A stretch of 64,000 bases of DNA. Source: Marinobacter sp. ATCH36. GTDB lineage: Bacteria; Pseudomonadota; Gammaproteobacteria; Pseudomonadales; Oleiphilaceae. Below, piece after piece: positions 30,898 to 44,310 of this stretch. The notes under the pieces were generated by a model that did no database searches, was not told the DNA's origin, and saw nothing but the letters and a program-made list of their open reading frames with translations. Within the stretch, counting starts at the first letter, position 1; every line of letters begins with the position of its first letter. The stretch is taken from NCBI RefSeq assembly GCF_023555055.1, contig NZ_JAMJPL010000001.1, positions 434,001 through 498,000 of the forward strand, read 5' to 3'. The position numbers and the translations under genes were made by a program.

Positions 30898-31162
30898 CTT
30901 TCTTGAAAAGTTTTTTGAAAAGAACTCTACAAACCGCTGAAATTTTTCGAATTTCGGTTTTTCCTTATCCATGAAACCTGCCGTGGAACACCTGAAAGTG
31001 ACTGAAAGGTGTACTGGGGGTTCATGTGGGTCGCCAGTCTGGTTAAAATTTGCACATTCTGACTGCAATTTACCGGGTTAGGCGTTATACTCCCCGCCCT
31101 GATTTTCAGGCTGTTTTTTTATACCCGGAATTTTTTGATACCCCGTTTGCCGAGGTGATGTA

Positions 31163-33049
31163 GTGGATTATCCGACCCGTTTCGACGTGATTGTCATTGG
31201 TGGTGGCCATGCCGGCACTGAAGCTGCGCTGGCGGCCGCGCGCATGGGCTCACAGACCCTTTTGCTGACCCACAACATCGAAACCCTGGGCCAGATGTCT
31301 TGCAACCCGGCCATTGGTGGCATTGGTAAAAGTCATCTGGTGAAAGAAATTGATGCTCTTGGTGGTGCCATGGCGATGGCCACTGACAAGGCTGGCATCC
31401 AGTTTCGTGTGCTTAACTCCCGCAAGGGCCCGGCGGTTCGCGCTACCCGTGCGCAGGCCGACCGGGTACTGTACAAGGCGGCGATCCGCGAAATCCTCGA
31501 GAACCAGCCCAACCTGACCCTGTTCCAGCAGGCTGCCGACGACCTCATTGTTGAGCGCGAGCGCATCACCGGCGTGGTGACCCAGTCCGGTATCCGTTTC
31601 CGTGCGCCGACTGTGGTGCTGACCACCGGCACCTTCCTGGGCGGTGTGATTCACATTGGCATGCAGCAACACTCCGGCGGCCGTGCCGGTGATGCACCGG
31701 CGAACGCCCTGGCCCAACGTCTGCGGGAACTACCGTTCAATGTCGGGCGCCTGAAAACCGGTACCCCGCCCCGTATCGATGCCCGCAGTGTGGATTTTTC
31801 GGTGATGCAGGAGCAATGGGGCGATGACCCGGCACCGGTGATGTCGTTCCTGGGCTCTCGCGATCAGCATCCGGAGCAGGTCTGCTGCCACGTGACCCGT
31901 ACCACCGAGCAGACTCACGACATCATTCGCAGCGGCTTCGACCGCTCGCCCATGTTTGCCGGTAATATTGAAGGCATCGGGCCGCGCTATTGCCCGTCCA
32001 TCGAGGACAAGGTCAACCGCTTTGCGGACAAGGACTCGCACCAGATTTTCGTGGAGCCGGAAGGGCTAACCACCAACGAGTTGTACCCTAACGGCATCTC
32101 CACCAGCCTGCCGTTCGATATCCAGCTGGCCGCCGTGCGTACCATTCCCGGGTTCGAGAATGCCCATATTACCCGGCCTGGTTACGCCATCGAGTATGAT
32201 TTCCTTAACCCGCAGGATTTACGCCATACCCTGGAAACCAAGTTTATTCGGGGGCTGTATTTTGCCGGCCAGATTAACGGCACCACGGGTTATGAAGAAG
32301 CCGGAGCCCAGGGCCTGCTGGCGGGTATCAATGCCGCGCTTCGTGCTCAGGACCGGGATGAATGGTATCCGCGCCGCGACGAAGCCTACCTCGGCGTGCT
32401 GGTGGACGATCTGATCACCATGGGCACCTCCGAGCCCTACCGTATGTTTACCAGCCGCGCTGAATACCGGTTAATCCTGCGGGAAGATAATGCTGACCTG
32501 AGGCTGACCGAAACAGGCCACAAACTGGGGCTGGTGGATGAAACCCGCTGGCAGGCATTCAACACCAAGCGTGAAGCCATCGCCGCCGAGCGTAAACGCC
32601 TGGAAACCACGAGGATTCACCCGGGTACAGCGGGTGGCAAGTCAGCTAACAGCTTTCTGCGTCAGCCCATGAACCGGGACCAGACCCTGGCGGAACTGCT
32701 GCGGCGCCCGGAGATCAACTACAGCCATATCGCGCAGATGGCCGATGGTGTGGCGGACGATCCCGTTGTCGCGGACCAGGTGGAAATCGAAATCAAGTAC
32801 GAAGGCTATATCTCCCGTCAGACAGACGAAATCGAACGCCTGCGCCGGAACGAGAATACCCGGTTGCCGGACGATATCGATTTTGATGCTATCGGCGGTC
32901 TGTCCAACGAAATCCGGCAGAAACTGAAAGAAGTCCGGCCGGAAACCGTGGCCCAGGCTTCGCGCATCCAGGGGGTGACTCCGGCGGCGATTTCCCAGGT
33001 GCTTGTGCATCTCAAGAAGCGCGACCTGCTGCGCAAACAATCCGCCTGA
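31163..33049 (+). CDS. mnmG: tRNA uridine-modifying enzyme MnmG
   Basis: MnmG (GidA), 628 aa, an FAD protein that with MnmE makes the (carboxymethyl)aminomethyl group on wobble uridine 34. It has the dinucleotide-binding [20 protein letters not shown], the conserved [27 protein letters not shown] split here by its cysteine, and [19 protein letters not shown]. The GTG start at 31163 is supported by CGAGGTGAT upstream and by the standard N-terminus. It leads the mnmG-rsmG-parA-parB cluster. Confidence 0.98.
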   Translation: MDYPTRFDVIVIGGGHAGTEAALAAARMGSQTLLLTHNIETLGQMSCNPAIGGIGKSHLVKEIDALGGAMAMATDKAGIQFRVLNSRKGPAVRATRAQADRVLYKAAIREILENQPNLTLFQQAADDLIVERERITGVVTQSGIRFRAPTVVLTTGTFLGGVIHIGMQQHSGGRAGDAPANALAQRLRELPFNVGRLKTGTPPRIDARSVDFSVMQEQWGDDPAPVMSFLGSRDQHPEQVCCHVTRTTEQTHDIIRSGFDRSPMFAGNIEGIGPRYCPSIEDKVNRFADKDSHQIFVEPEGLTTNELYPNGISTSLPFDIQLAAVRTIPGFENAHITRPGYAIEYDFLNPQDLRHTLETKFIRGLYFAGQINGTTGYEEAGAQGLLAGINAALRAQDRDEWYPRRDEAYLGVLVDDLITMGTSEPYRMFTSRAEYRLILREDNADLRLTETGHKLGLVDETRWQAFNTKREAIAAERKRLETTRIHPGTAGGKSANSFLRQPMNRDQTLAELLRRPEINYSHIAQMADGVADDPVVADQVEIEIKYEGYISRQTDEIERLRRNENTRLPDDIDFDAIGGLSNEIRQKLKEVRPETVAQASRIQGVTPAAISQVLVHLKKRDLLRKQSA

Positions 33050-33057
33050 GTGCGCCC

Positions 33058-33720
33058 ATGAGCGACGCAATGTGGCAACGCCAGCTCGCCGAGGGGCTGG
33101 CCGACCTCAGCCTCGAACTTGATGACGCCAGCCAGCAGCAGCTGCTGGCGTTTCTGGCTTTGTTGAACAAATGGAACCGGGCTTACAACCTCACGGCCGT
33201 TCGTGAACCCCGGCAAATGGTGTCGCGCCAGTTGCTGGACAGCCTCAGCATTCTGCCGTTCGTGACTACCGATCATTTGCTGGATGTGGGTGCCGGTGGT
33301 GGACTGCCCGGCATTCCTCTGGCCATTGCCTTGCCTCATAAACGGTTTACGCTGCTGGACAGTAACAGCAAGAAAACCCGGTTCCTGACCCAATGTGTTC
33401 TGGAACTGAGGCTTGAGAATGTCGATATTATTCACGGTCGTGTGGAAAACTGTGACCCTGCGATCCAATACCGTCAGATCAGCAGCCGGGCATTCACGGC
33501 TTTGGACAACCTGATCGCCTGGTGCGGACATTTACTCGCGGATGAAGGCGAGTTCCTTGCCATGAAAGGCCAGTTTCCGGATGATGAGGTGGCTGCCCTG
33601 CCGGTAGGGTGGCAGGTAACGGCCCGGCATTCGCTGTCGGTGCCCGGCTCGGACTGCGAACGGCATTTGCTGGCGATCGGGCGGGATTCCGGCGATCAGC
33701 GTTTCACCACAGGAGGCTAG
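33058..33720 (+). CDS. rsmG: 16S rRNA (guanine-N7)-methyltransferase RsmG
   Basis: RsmG (GidB), 220 aa, methylates G527 of 16S rRNA using S-adenosylmethionine. The SAM-binding motif LLDVGAGGGLPGIPLAI and the NKWNRAYNLTAVR N-terminal signature are present. It follows mnmG by 8 bases and ends 2 bases before parA, so it is inside one transcript. Length is normal. Confidence 0.97.
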   Translation: MSDAMWQRQLAEGLADLSLELDDASQQQLLAFLALLNKWNRAYNLTAVREPRQMVSRQLLDSLSILPFVTTDHLLDVGAGGGLPGIPLAIALPHKRFTLLDSNSKKTRFLTQCVLELRLENVDIIHGRVENCDPAIQYRQISSRAFTALDNLIAWCGHLLADEGEFLAMKGQFPDDEVAALPVGWQVTARHSLSVPGSDCERHLLAIGRDSGDQRFTTGG

Positions 33721-33722
33721 TC

Positions 33723-34517
33723 ATGGCGCGTGTGATTGCAGTGACCAATCAAAAAGGCGGTGTGGGTAAAACCACCACCTGCGTGAACCTGGCGGCTTCC
33801 CTGGCTGCAACCAAGCGCCGGGTGTTGCTGGTGGATATGGATCCTCAGGGCAATGCCACCATGGGTAGCGGTGTCGACAAGAATGCTCTGGAGCGCTCCG
33901 GTTACGACATGCTTACCAAGCGCGCCACGGCCGCCGAAGTGATCTTCCGGGCAGAGGCCTCCGGATTTGACATCCTCCCCGCCAATGGTGACCTGACCGC
34001 TGCCGAAGTGGAGCTGATGAACGAAATCGGCCGCGAACATCGCCTGCGCCTCGCCCTTAACAAAGTGCGGGAAAATTACGATTACATCCTGATCGATTGC
34101 CCGCCGTCCCTCAGTCTGCTGACCGTCAATGCGTTATCTGCGGCTGACACCGTGCTCATCCCGATGCAGTGCGAATACTATGCACTGGAGGGTCTGGCGG
34201 CACTGATGAATACGGTTGAGCAGATCCAGGAAACCGTTAATCCGGATCTGCAGGTAGAAGGTATCCTGCGCACCATGTATGACCCGCGAAACAGCCTGAC
34301 CCTTGATGTATCCGGTCAGCTCAACGAATTTTTCGGCGATAAGGTCTACAAGGCAGTGATTCCCCGCAACGTGCGGCTGGCGGAGGCGCCCAGTTATGGC
34401 GTACCGGCATTGAAATACGATCGTACCTCCAAGGGAGCAATCGCTTACCTGGCGCTGGCTGGCGAAATGGTTCGCCGGCACGGTTCACAAAAGACATCCG
34501 CGGCCGTTGCCGTGTAA
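33723..34517 (+). CDS. parA: Chromosome partitioning ATPase ParA (Soj)
   Basis: ParA, 264 aa, moves ParB-parS complexes to segregate newly copied origins. It has the deviant Walker A QKGGVGKTT (residues 10-17), DMDPQGNAT and the DCPPSLSLLT Walker B region. The ATG at 33723 is chosen because AGGAGG lies just upstream and the protein then begins MARVIAVTNQKGG; the frame stays open into rsmG but has no suitable start there. parB follows. Its targets, two parS sites, are inside recF on the other side of oriC. Confidence 0.97.
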   Translation: MARVIAVTNQKGGVGKTTTCVNLAASLAATKRRVLLVDMDPQGNATMGSGVDKNALERSGYDMLTKRATAAEVIFRAEASGFDILPANGDLTAAEVELMNEIGREHRLRLALNKVRENYDYILIDCPPSLSLLTVNALSAADTVLIPMQCEYYALEGLAALMNTVEQIQETVNPDLQVEGILRTMYDPRNSLTLDVSGQLNEFFGDKVYKAVIPRNVRLAEAPSYGVPALKYDRTSKGAIAYLALAGEMVRRHGSQKTSAAVAV

Positions 34518-34556
34518 ACTACCTCTCCTTTGCACACAGATTTTTCAGCGGGAAGA

Positions 34557-35441
34557 ATGACAAACACCATGGCGGCGAAGAAACGAGGATTGGGCGAGCG
34601 CGGTTTGGGCGCTCTGCTGCAGGGCTCCAGGGTCAACCTGGACCAGGAACTGAAGGATCACGACGGCGAGTTGCGTGAAGTTCCGATCGACCTGATCCAG
34701 CGTGGCCGGTTCCAGCCCCGCCGGGATATGGACCCGGCGGCCTTGCAGGAACTGGCTGACTCCATCCGCCAACAAGGCGTGATGCAACCGGTTGTGGTGC
34801 GCCCGATCGCAGAGGGCCGATTCGAGCTGATTGCTGGCGAACGCCGCTGGCGGGCGACACAAATGGCCGAGCTCGATCGTATCCCTGCCATCATTCGTGA
34901 TGTGCCGGATGACGCCGCCATTGCCATGGCGCTGATCGAGAACATCCAGCGCGAGAATCTTAACCCCATTGAAGAAGCGTTTGCGTTGCAGCGGCTGCAG
35001 GACGAATTCGGCCTGACTCAGGCGCAGGTGGCGGAAGCAGTCGGTAAATCGCGAACAACCATCACTAACCTGCTGCGTCTGATCAGCCTGTCTGAAGACG
35101 TGCGGCTAATGCTGGAACATGGTGATCTGGAAATGGGCCATGGTCGTGCCATGCTGACCCTGCAGCCGGAACAGCAGATGCAGGTAGCGAAACAGGTAGT
35201 GGCCAAGTCCCTGTCGGTTCGCCAGACTGAAGCTCTGGTTCGCCGGGTGCAACAGGAAATCCCGGGACGCAAGAAATCCCCTGGTGAGTTGGACCCCAAT
35301 ATCCGTGCCCTTCAGGATGATCTTGCTGAACGTCTGGGTGCGCGGGTGTCTATCGATCATGGTCAGCGTGGAAAAGGCAAGCTGGTGATCCAATACACCT
35401 CACTGGATGAGCTGGATGGTATCCTGGGCCACATCAAGTAG
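34557..35441 (+). CDS. parB: Chromosome partitioning protein ParB
   Basis: ParB, 294 aa, a CTP-dependent clamp that loads at parS and spreads on DNA. The N-terminal AAKKRGLGERGLGALLQ motif contacts ParA; the nuclease-like fold includes LIAGERRWRAT and ENIQRENLNPIEEA; a helix-turn-helix (about 155-180, TQAQVAEAVGKSRTTITNLLRL) reads parS. The C-terminus has a dimerisation domain. The start is either ATG 34557 or ATG 34569 (MAAKKRGLG); a GGGAAG is too close to the first and slightly far from the second. A 213-bp gap with the atp promoter follows. Confidence 0.95.
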   Translation: MTNTMAAKKRGLGERGLGALLQGSRVNLDQELKDHDGELREVPIDLIQRGRFQPRRDMDPAALQELADSIRQQGVMQPVVVRPIAEGRFELIAGERRWRATQMAELDRIPAIIRDVPDDAAIAMALIENIQRENLNPIEEAFALQRLQDEFGLTQAQVAEAVGKSRTTITNLLRLISLSEDVRLMLEHGDLEMGHGRAMLTLQPEQQMQVAKQVVAKSLSVRQTEALVRRVQQEIPGRKKSPGELDPNIRALQDDLAERLGARVSIDHGQRGKGKLVIQYTSLDELDGILGHIK

Positions 35442-35591
35442 AGCCATTGGTCGATAGTGCGAAAGTACTGACTCGCCCTTAAAACACCACATGTCGTGAT
35501 CGAAATAGTTTAAAAGCACAACTTGTGTGATATTGGTGGGAATTGCCGTGAAAACTGGCTATTTTTCCATCAAATTTTCCTGCCAGTTCTG

Positions 35592-35620
35592 TTGAACACC
35601 TATCGGTTAACACATATAAT
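35592..35620 (+). promoter_or_regulatory. Sigma-70 promoter of the ATP synthase operon
   Basis: TTGAAC (35592-35597) and TATAAT (35615-35620) are separated by exactly 17 bases, close to the ideal sigma-70 design. The -10 ends 34 bases before the atpI start codon. The preceding stretch 35442-35591 carries no gene. Confidence 0.85.
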
Positions 35621-35654
35621 TTCGCGCGCTTGCATTAACTCCGGACAGGGTTCT

Positions 35655-36047
35655 ATGCCCCCGACCAGAAAGCGAATTAACCGGTTGCCTTTTTTACAGT
35701 GGTTGGCAATCGAAGGCGGGCTCATTATTGTGTTGAGTCTTGTCTGGATCACAGAGAGTCGTTTGGCAGGTTATTCCGCTTTTATCGGCGGTCTTATTTA
35801 CGTAATACCAAACGCGTATTTTGCTCACCGGATGTACCGGTTTGAGGGCGCGCAGAACGCGCACCTCGTGGTGGGCAACATGTTCAGGGCTGAAACCGTC
35901 AAGTTGGCCCTGACAGCCGTCTTTTTTGCGGCCGTTTTCATCTTAATGGAGCCTGTACATGTGCCGGCTCTGTTATTCACTTTTGCTGTGATGGTTGCGT
36001 TGAGCCCGCTTATGCGTTGGTTCATCCGGCCAAAACCACAGCGATGA
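35655..36047 (+). CDS. atpI: ATP synthase accessory protein AtpI
   Basis: AtpI, 130 aa with four predicted membrane helices, assists assembly of the c-ring. The ATG at 35655 is chosen because it lies just after the promoter; the reading frame is open upstream through the promoter itself, so earlier starts are unlikely. The sequence pattern AFIGGLIYVIPNAYFAHRMYRF is typical. It is the first gene of the atpIBEFHAGDC operon. Confidence 0.93.
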   Translation: MPPTRKRINRLPFLQWLAIEGGLIIVLSLVWITESRLAGYSAFIGGLIYVIPNAYFAHRMYRFEGAQNAHLVVGNMFRAETVKLALTAVFFAAVFILMEPVHVPALLFTFAVMVALSPLMRWFIRPKPQR

Positions 36048-36917
<870 letters not shown>

Positions 36918-36938
36918 TACCCGAAAATAAACCCTTAA

Positions 36939-37193
<255 letters not shown>

Positions 37194-37290
37194 TCAGCCG
37201 AAAGGGTTGTCGGGCGCTGCTCCGTTGAATTGAAGCGGCGCCGCGCTCTACGGACACCGGGACGCAACGAATAGCAAGAGGTACACTGCC

Positions 37291-37761
37291 GTGAATATAA
37301 ACCTTACGTTAATAGGGCAAACGATTGCCTTCGCTATTTTCGTCTGGTTCTGCGTCAAATATGTATGGCCACCGATTACCGAGGCCATGAGTGCGCGCCA
37401 GAAGAAAATTGCCGACGGCCTCTCTGCCGCAGATCGGGCTTCCCTCGATCTGGAACTTGCGCAGGAAAAAGCCTCCAAGGAACTGCAGAAAGCGAAAGAA
37501 GAATCCGCAGCTCTGATTGACCAGGCTAACAAGCGTGCCGCCCAGATCGTTGAGGCCTCCAAGGATGACGCTCGCAAAGAAGGCGAGAAGCTCATCGAAC
37601 AGGCCCGGGCGGAAATTCAACAGGAGCGTGTTCAGGCTCGTGACGCACTTAGGGCAGAAGTGGCAGCCATTGCCATTGCCGGTGCCGAGAAGATCCTGGA
37701 AACCTCTGTCGACGCCAAAGCTCACAGCGAGATGCTGGACAAGCTGGCCGCAGAACTCTAA
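37291..37761 (+). CDS. atpF: ATP synthase subunit b
   Basis: Subunit b, 156 aa (E. coli 156), part of the peripheral stalk. One N-terminal membrane helix ([22 protein letters not shown]) precedes a long charged coiled coil with [16 protein letters not shown] and [13 protein letters not shown]. It starts at an ATG-equivalent GTG at 37291, preceded by AAGAGG. Confidence 0.97.
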   Translation: MNINLTLIGQTIAFAIFVWFCVKYVWPPITEAMSARQKKIADGLSAADRASLDLELAQEKASKELQKAKEESAALIDQANKRAAQIVEASKDDARKEGEKLIEQARAEIQQERVQARDALRAEVAAIAIAGAEKILETSVDAKAHSEMLDKLAAEL

Positions 37762-37773
37762 AAGAGGGTCATC

Positions 37774-38310
37774 ATGGCAGAACTGACTACGTTAGCCCGA
37801 CCCTACGCGAAAGCCGTTTTTGACGCTGCGCAGGACCAGAACGCTGTCGATCTGTGGGATCAGGCGCTGGCATTTGCCGCTCAGGTTGCGGCTAACCAAG
37901 AGGTGAAAATCATTCTGGCCAAGCCGGGCCTGTCTGAGCAACGCAAGGCACAGCTCTTCGTTGACTGTTTTGAAGAACAGCTCCCGGAAGCGCTCAGCAA
38001 TTTTCTGTCGATTCTTGCCGAAAACAGGCGGCTTGCCCTGTTGCCAGCTATATCCGAGCTGTTCAGCCTCTACCGCGCTGATCTCGAACGCACGGTGAAG
38101 ATGCAAGTGAGTACAGCGTTCGAAATGACAGCCGAGCAGCAGCAGAAGTTGATCGATGCCCTGTCCAGGAAACTGGAGCGCAAGGTCGAACTTGAATCCT
38201 CGGTTGATCAGTCGCTGATCGGCGGGGTGGTTATACGTACGGGCGACCTGGTTATCGACGCTTCGGTTCGTGGCAAGTTGGCGAAAATGGCCAACGCCGT
38301 GGGCTCCTGA
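37774..38310 (+). CDS. atpH: ATP synthase subunit delta
   Basis: Subunit delta, 178 aa, joins the F1 head to the peripheral stalk. The family begins [14 protein letters not shown] and ends in [23 protein letters not shown], split by its glycines; both are seen here. It lies 12 bases after atpF and 28 before atpA. Confidence 0.97.
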   Translation: MAELTTLARPYAKAVFDAAQDQNAVDLWDQALAFAAQVAANQEVKIILAKPGLSEQRKAQLFVDCFEEQLPEALSNFLSILAENRRLALLPAISELFSLYRADLERTVKMQVSTAFEMTAEQQQKLIDALSRKLERKVELESSVDQSLIGGVVIRTGDLVIDASVRGKLAKMANAVGS

Positions 38311-38338
38311 TTTCAGCACAAGGTTTGAGGACAAAGGC

Positions 38339-39883
38339 ATGCAGCAACTGAATCCATCCGAGATCAGTGACATCATCAAGAAGAGAATCGAAAAGCTTGA
38401 TATCTCTTCGGACGCAAAGAACGAGGGTACGATCCTTTCCGTTTCCGACGGCATCGTGCGGATTCACGGTCTGGCCGACGTTATGTACGGCGAGATGATC
38501 GAATTCGCTAACGGTACTTTCGGTATGGCACTGAACCTGGAGCGTGACTCCGTAGGTGCCGTTGTACTGGGTGAATACGAAGACCTGGCCGAAGGCCAGA
38601 AAGTCCGTTGTACCGGTCGTATCCTGGAGGTTCCGGTCGGTCCGGAGCTAATGGGTCGCGTCGTAGACGGCTTGGGTAACCCCATCGATGGTAAGGGCGA
38701 ACTGGGTAACTCCCTGACTTCCCCGGTTGAAAAGGTTGCACCGGGTGTTATCGCCCGTCAATCCGTTGACGAGCCCGTACAGACCGGTCTCAAAGCAATC
38801 GACACCATGGTTCCGATCGGTCGTGGTCAGCGCGAGCTGATTATCGGTGACCGCCAGATCGGTAAGACCGCTGTTGCGATTGACGCGATCATCAACCAGA
38901 AAAACACCGGCATCAAGTGTATCTACGTTGCCATCGGCCAGAAGCAGTCCTCCACAGCTGCGGTTGTGCGCAAGCTGGAAGAGCACGGTGCCATGGATCA
39001 CACCATCGTGGTTGCCGCCGGTGCCGCCGACCCGGCCGCGATGCAGTTCCTCGCTCCCTATTCCGGTACTTCCATGGGTGAGTACTTCCGTGACCGTGGT
39101 GAAGATGCCTTGATCGTTTACGACGACCTGTCCAAGCAGGCTGTTGCTTATCGTCAGATCTCCCTGCTGCTGCGTCGTCCGCCGGGCCGTGAAGCTTTCC
39201 CGGGTGATGTTTTCTATCTCCACTCCCGCCTGCTGGAGCGTGCTTCCCGGATCAATGCCGACGAGGTTGAGAAGCTCACCAACGGTGAAGTGAAGGGTAA
39301 GACCGGTTCCCTGACTGCGCTGCCGATCATCGAGACTCAGGCTGGTGACGTATCCGCGTTCGTTCCGACCAACGTAATTTCCATTACCGATGGTCAGATC
39401 TTTCTGGAAACCAACCTGTTCAACTCCGGTATCCGTCCGGCAATGAACGCCGGTATCTCGGTATCCCGGGTAGGCGGTTCCGCCCAGACCAAGATCATGA
39501 AGAAGCTCGGCGGTAATATCCGTCTGGCGCTCGCCCAGTACCGTGAACTGGCGGCGTTCGCACAGTTCGCATCGGACCTGGACGAAGCCACACGGAAGCA
39601 GCTGGAGCACGGTCAGCGGGTAACCGAGTTGATGAAGCAGAACCAGTACAGCCCCATGACTGTTGCAGAAATGGGTACCGTACTGTTCGCAGCTAACGAA
39701 GGCTTCCTGGACGATGTCGAGGTCAACGCAGTGGTCAAGTTCGAGGAACAACTTATCGACTGGATGCGCGCTGAACAGAAAGACCTGCTAGACAAGATCG
39801 GCGCCGAAGGCAAATTCGACGATGATGTTGAAGCCGGCCTGAAAGCTGCTCTGGAGAAATTCAAGACCACTCAAAGCTGGTAA
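38339..39883 (+). CDS. atpA: ATP synthase subunit alpha
   Basis: Subunit alpha, 514 aa, the non-catalytic nucleotide-binding subunit of F1. P-loop GDRQIGKTA and the signature [17 protein letters not shown] are visible. The ATG at 38339 ([20 protein letters not shown]) is preferred to an upstream open extension that lies within atpH. Codon use is strongly biased, as expected of a highly expressed gene. Confidence 0.98.
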   Translation: MQQLNPSEISDIIKKRIEKLDISSDAKNEGTILSVSDGIVRIHGLADVMYGEMIEFANGTFGMALNLERDSVGAVVLGEYEDLAEGQKVRCTGRILEVPVGPELMGRVVDGLGNPIDGKGELGNSLTSPVEKVAPGVIARQSVDEPVQTGLKAIDTMVPIGRGQRELIIGDRQIGKTAVAIDAIINQKNTGIKCIYVAIGQKQSSTAAVVRKLEEHGAMDHTIVVAAGAADPAAMQFLAPYSGTSMGEYFRDRGEDALIVYDDLSKQAVAYRQISLLLRRPPGREAFPGDVFYLHSRLLERASRINADEVEKLTNGEVKGKTGSLTALPIIETQAGDVSAFVPTNVISITDGQIFLETNLFNSGIRPAMNAGISVSRVGGSAQTKIMKKLGGNIRLALAQYRELAAFAQFASDLDEATRKQLEHGQRVTELMKQNQYSPMTVAEMGTVLFAANEGFLDDVEVNAVVKFEEQLIDWMRAEQKDLLDKIGAEGKFDDDVEAGLKAALEKFKTTQSW

Positions 39884-39950
39884 CACACCTGGCCCGCGAT
39901 TGCGGGCCGGTTGGTCCACAAGAGTGTCTAACTTGAAAAGGCAGTGACTT

Positions 39951-42267
<2,317 letters not shown>

Positions 42268-42303
42268 TACTTCCTTCGCTTTCGGACCCAAGAGGCATCA
42301 GAA

Positions 42304-42726
42304 ATGGCTATGACAGTACATTGTGACGTCGTAAGTGCCGAAGAAAACATTTACTCCGGGCTGGTAGAGATGCTGATCGCTACCGGTACCGAGGGTGAAA
42401 TGGGTATACAGCTGGGCCACGCTCCGCTGCTGACCGAGCTCAAACCCGGATCAGTGCGGATCATCAAGCAGGACGGGAAAGAGGAAATTCTGTACGTTTC
42501 AGGTGGCTACCTGGAAGTGCAGCCCAACCTTGTTACCCTGATGGCTGACACGGCTATCCGCGCCAAGGATGTGGACGAGGCAGCCGCACTGGAAGCCCAG
42601 AAAGAAGCTGAAAAGGCACTGGCAAACAAGACAGGCGAGTTTGAATACTCCCGTGCCGCAGCCGAGCTGGCAGAAGCCGCCGCCCAGCTGCGTACGATTC
42701 AAAAGCTGCGTAAAAACGTTCGCTGA
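42304..42726 (+). CDS. atpC: ATP synthase subunit epsilon
   Basis: Subunit epsilon, 140 aa, couples and regulates F1. An N-terminal beta sandwich ([35 protein letters not shown]) is followed by a C-terminal helical hairpin. Last gene of the operon, ahead of a hairpin-rich region and glmU. Confidence 0.97.
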   Translation: MAMTVHCDVVSAEENIYSGLVEMLIATGTEGEMGIQLGHAPLLTELKPGSVRIIKQDGKEEILYVSGGYLEVQPNLVTLMADTAIRAKDVDEAAALEAQKEAEKALANKTGEFEYSRAAAELAEAAAQLRTIQKLRKNVR

Positions 42727-42775
42727 GGCCGGTTATCTCCGGATTCTGCGTATCGGCAGCTGTTCGCCTGACAAG

Positions 42776-42847
42776 AGCCGCATCCTGAAACGGATGACTC
42801 ACCGGAAGGTTTCCGGAGTGTCATTTGCCAGGGACGCGGCTTTTTTT
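42776..42847 (+). terminator. Branched terminator-like structure after atpC
   Basis: AGCCGC (42776-42781) can pair with GCGGCT (42836-42841), enclosing two inner hairpins, ATCC...GGAT and CCGGAA...TTCCGG, and is followed by a run of seven T residues. This would be an unusual multi-branched terminator; the inner hairpins alone are less convincing. Confidence 0.5.
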
Positions 42848-42893
42848 ATTCAATACACCGAAACTCGCCACCATTGCGGAGCATGGTATACCT

Positions 42894-44261
42894 ATGACAT
42901 CCCTGCACGTTGTAATTCTGGCCGCGGGCCAGGGTTCCCGTATGAAATCCGCGTTGCCAAAGGTACTGCATCGCATTGCCGGCAAACCCATGCTTCACCA
43001 TGTGATGGACACCGCTCGTAAATTGGGAGCGGCTGGCATTCACGGTGTTATCGGGCATGGTGCCGATGACGTGAAAGCAATTACCCCGGTTGAGGATGTG
43101 CAATGGGCTCTGCAGGAACAACAACTGGGTACCGGACATGCCGTGGCACAGGCGCTACCAAACCTTCCGGACGATGCCCGGGTGCTGATTCTCTATGGTG
43201 ACGTGCCGTTAACACGCCCGGAAACCCTTGAATCACTCGTCGCCCAGGTTAGTGAGGACTCACTGGCGCTGTTGACGGTGACCCTGGATAATCCGGATGG
43301 CTATGGCCGTATCCTCCGCAACGACGATGGCAGGGTTACGGCAATCGTGGAACAGAAAGACGCCACCGATGCACAGAAAGCCGTTAAAGAAGTGAACACC
43401 GGCATCCTTGCCGTCTCGGCCCGTCATCTGAAGGACTGGTTGCCCCGGCTGTCCAACAGTAACGCCCAGGGGGAATACTACCTCACGGATATCATTGCTA
43501 TGGCGTCAGACAATGGTGTCGCGATTGCGGTGGCCCAGCCGGCCAATGAATACGAGGTGCAGGGTGTGAACAACCGGCTGCAACTGGCGGAACTGGAGCG
43601 GTGGTATCAGCGTCAGGAAGCCAATCGCCTGATGACCGAGGGTGCTACCCTGGCAGATCCTTCCAGAGTGGATGTGCGGGGCAACCTGTCGGTGGGCCAG
43701 GACGTGCTGATCGATATCAACGTGGTTTTTGAAGGCGACGTTACCCTGGCGAACGATGTCAGCATCGGCCCTAATTGTGTCATCCGCGATGCCACCATTG
43801 GCACTGGAACCCGGGTTGAAGCCAATTCTGTGATTGATGGAGCGGACATCGGCACTGGTGCCCAAATCGGTCCGTTTGCGCGACTGCGTCCCGGTACCAG
43901 GCTGGCTGACCACACCAAGGTCGGCAATTTCGTGGAAACCAAGAAGGCGGAAGTCGGTGAGGGCAGCAAGATCAATCACCTCAGTTACGTGGGCGATGCC
44001 CTGCTCGGACGTAATGTGAATGTGGGTGCAGGAACCATTACGTGCAATTATGATGGGGTGAACAAGTACAAAACCGTTATCGGCGACGGTGTCTTCGTGG
44101 GCTCCAATACCTCCCTGGTAGCGCCTGTGTCACTGGCAGACAATGTCACTATCGGTGCAGGTTCGACGATTACCCGTAATGTGGACGAGGGCGGCCTTGC
44201 CGTAGCCCGTGGCCGCCAGCGTAATATCGACAACTGGGAACGCCCGGTTAAAAAAGACTGA
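42894..44261 (+). CDS. glmU: Bifunctional UDP-N-acetylglucosamine synthase GlmU
   Basis: GlmU, 455 aa, acetylates glucosamine-1-phosphate and then uridylates it to give UDP-GlcNAc for peptidoglycan and lipopolysaccharide. The N-terminal uridyltransferase has [18 protein letters not shown]; the C-terminal left-handed beta-helix carries hexapeptide repeats and [25 protein letters not shown]. The ATG at 42894 is chosen since the upstream open frame runs into the terminator region. It precedes glmS, so two consecutive steps of the pathway are adjacent. Confidence 0.98.
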   Translation: MTSLHVVILAAGQGSRMKSALPKVLHRIAGKPMLHHVMDTARKLGAAGIHGVIGHGADDVKAITPVEDVQWALQEQQLGTGHAVAQALPNLPDDARVLILYGDVPLTRPETLESLVAQVSEDSLALLTVTLDNPDGYGRILRNDDGRVTAIVEQKDATDAQKAVKEVNTGILAVSARHLKDWLPRLSNSNAQGEYYLTDIIAMASDNGVAIAVAQPANEYEVQGVNNRLQLAELERWYQRQEANRLMTEGATLADPSRVDVRGNLSVGQDVLIDINVVFEGDVTLANDVSIGPNCVIRDATIGTGTRVEANSVIDGADIGTGAQIGPFARLRPGTRLADHTKVGNFVETKKAEVGEGSKINHLSYVGDALLGRNVNVGAGTITCNYDGVNKYKTVIGDGVFVGSNTSLVAPVSLADNVTIGAGSTITRNVDEGGLAVARGRQRNIDNWERPVKKD

Positions 44262-44310
44262 CTCAGAAGTCCGAAAAGGCTTTGGTACATCAAGAACAGG
44301 TGATAGCTAT

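Noticed and set aside
31097-31118. Possible small terminator CCTGATTTTCAGG then CTGTTTTTTT just before mnmG
   Set aside because: A stem of only five pairs is too weak, and mnmG follows within 45 bases; no upstream plus-strand gene needs ending here.
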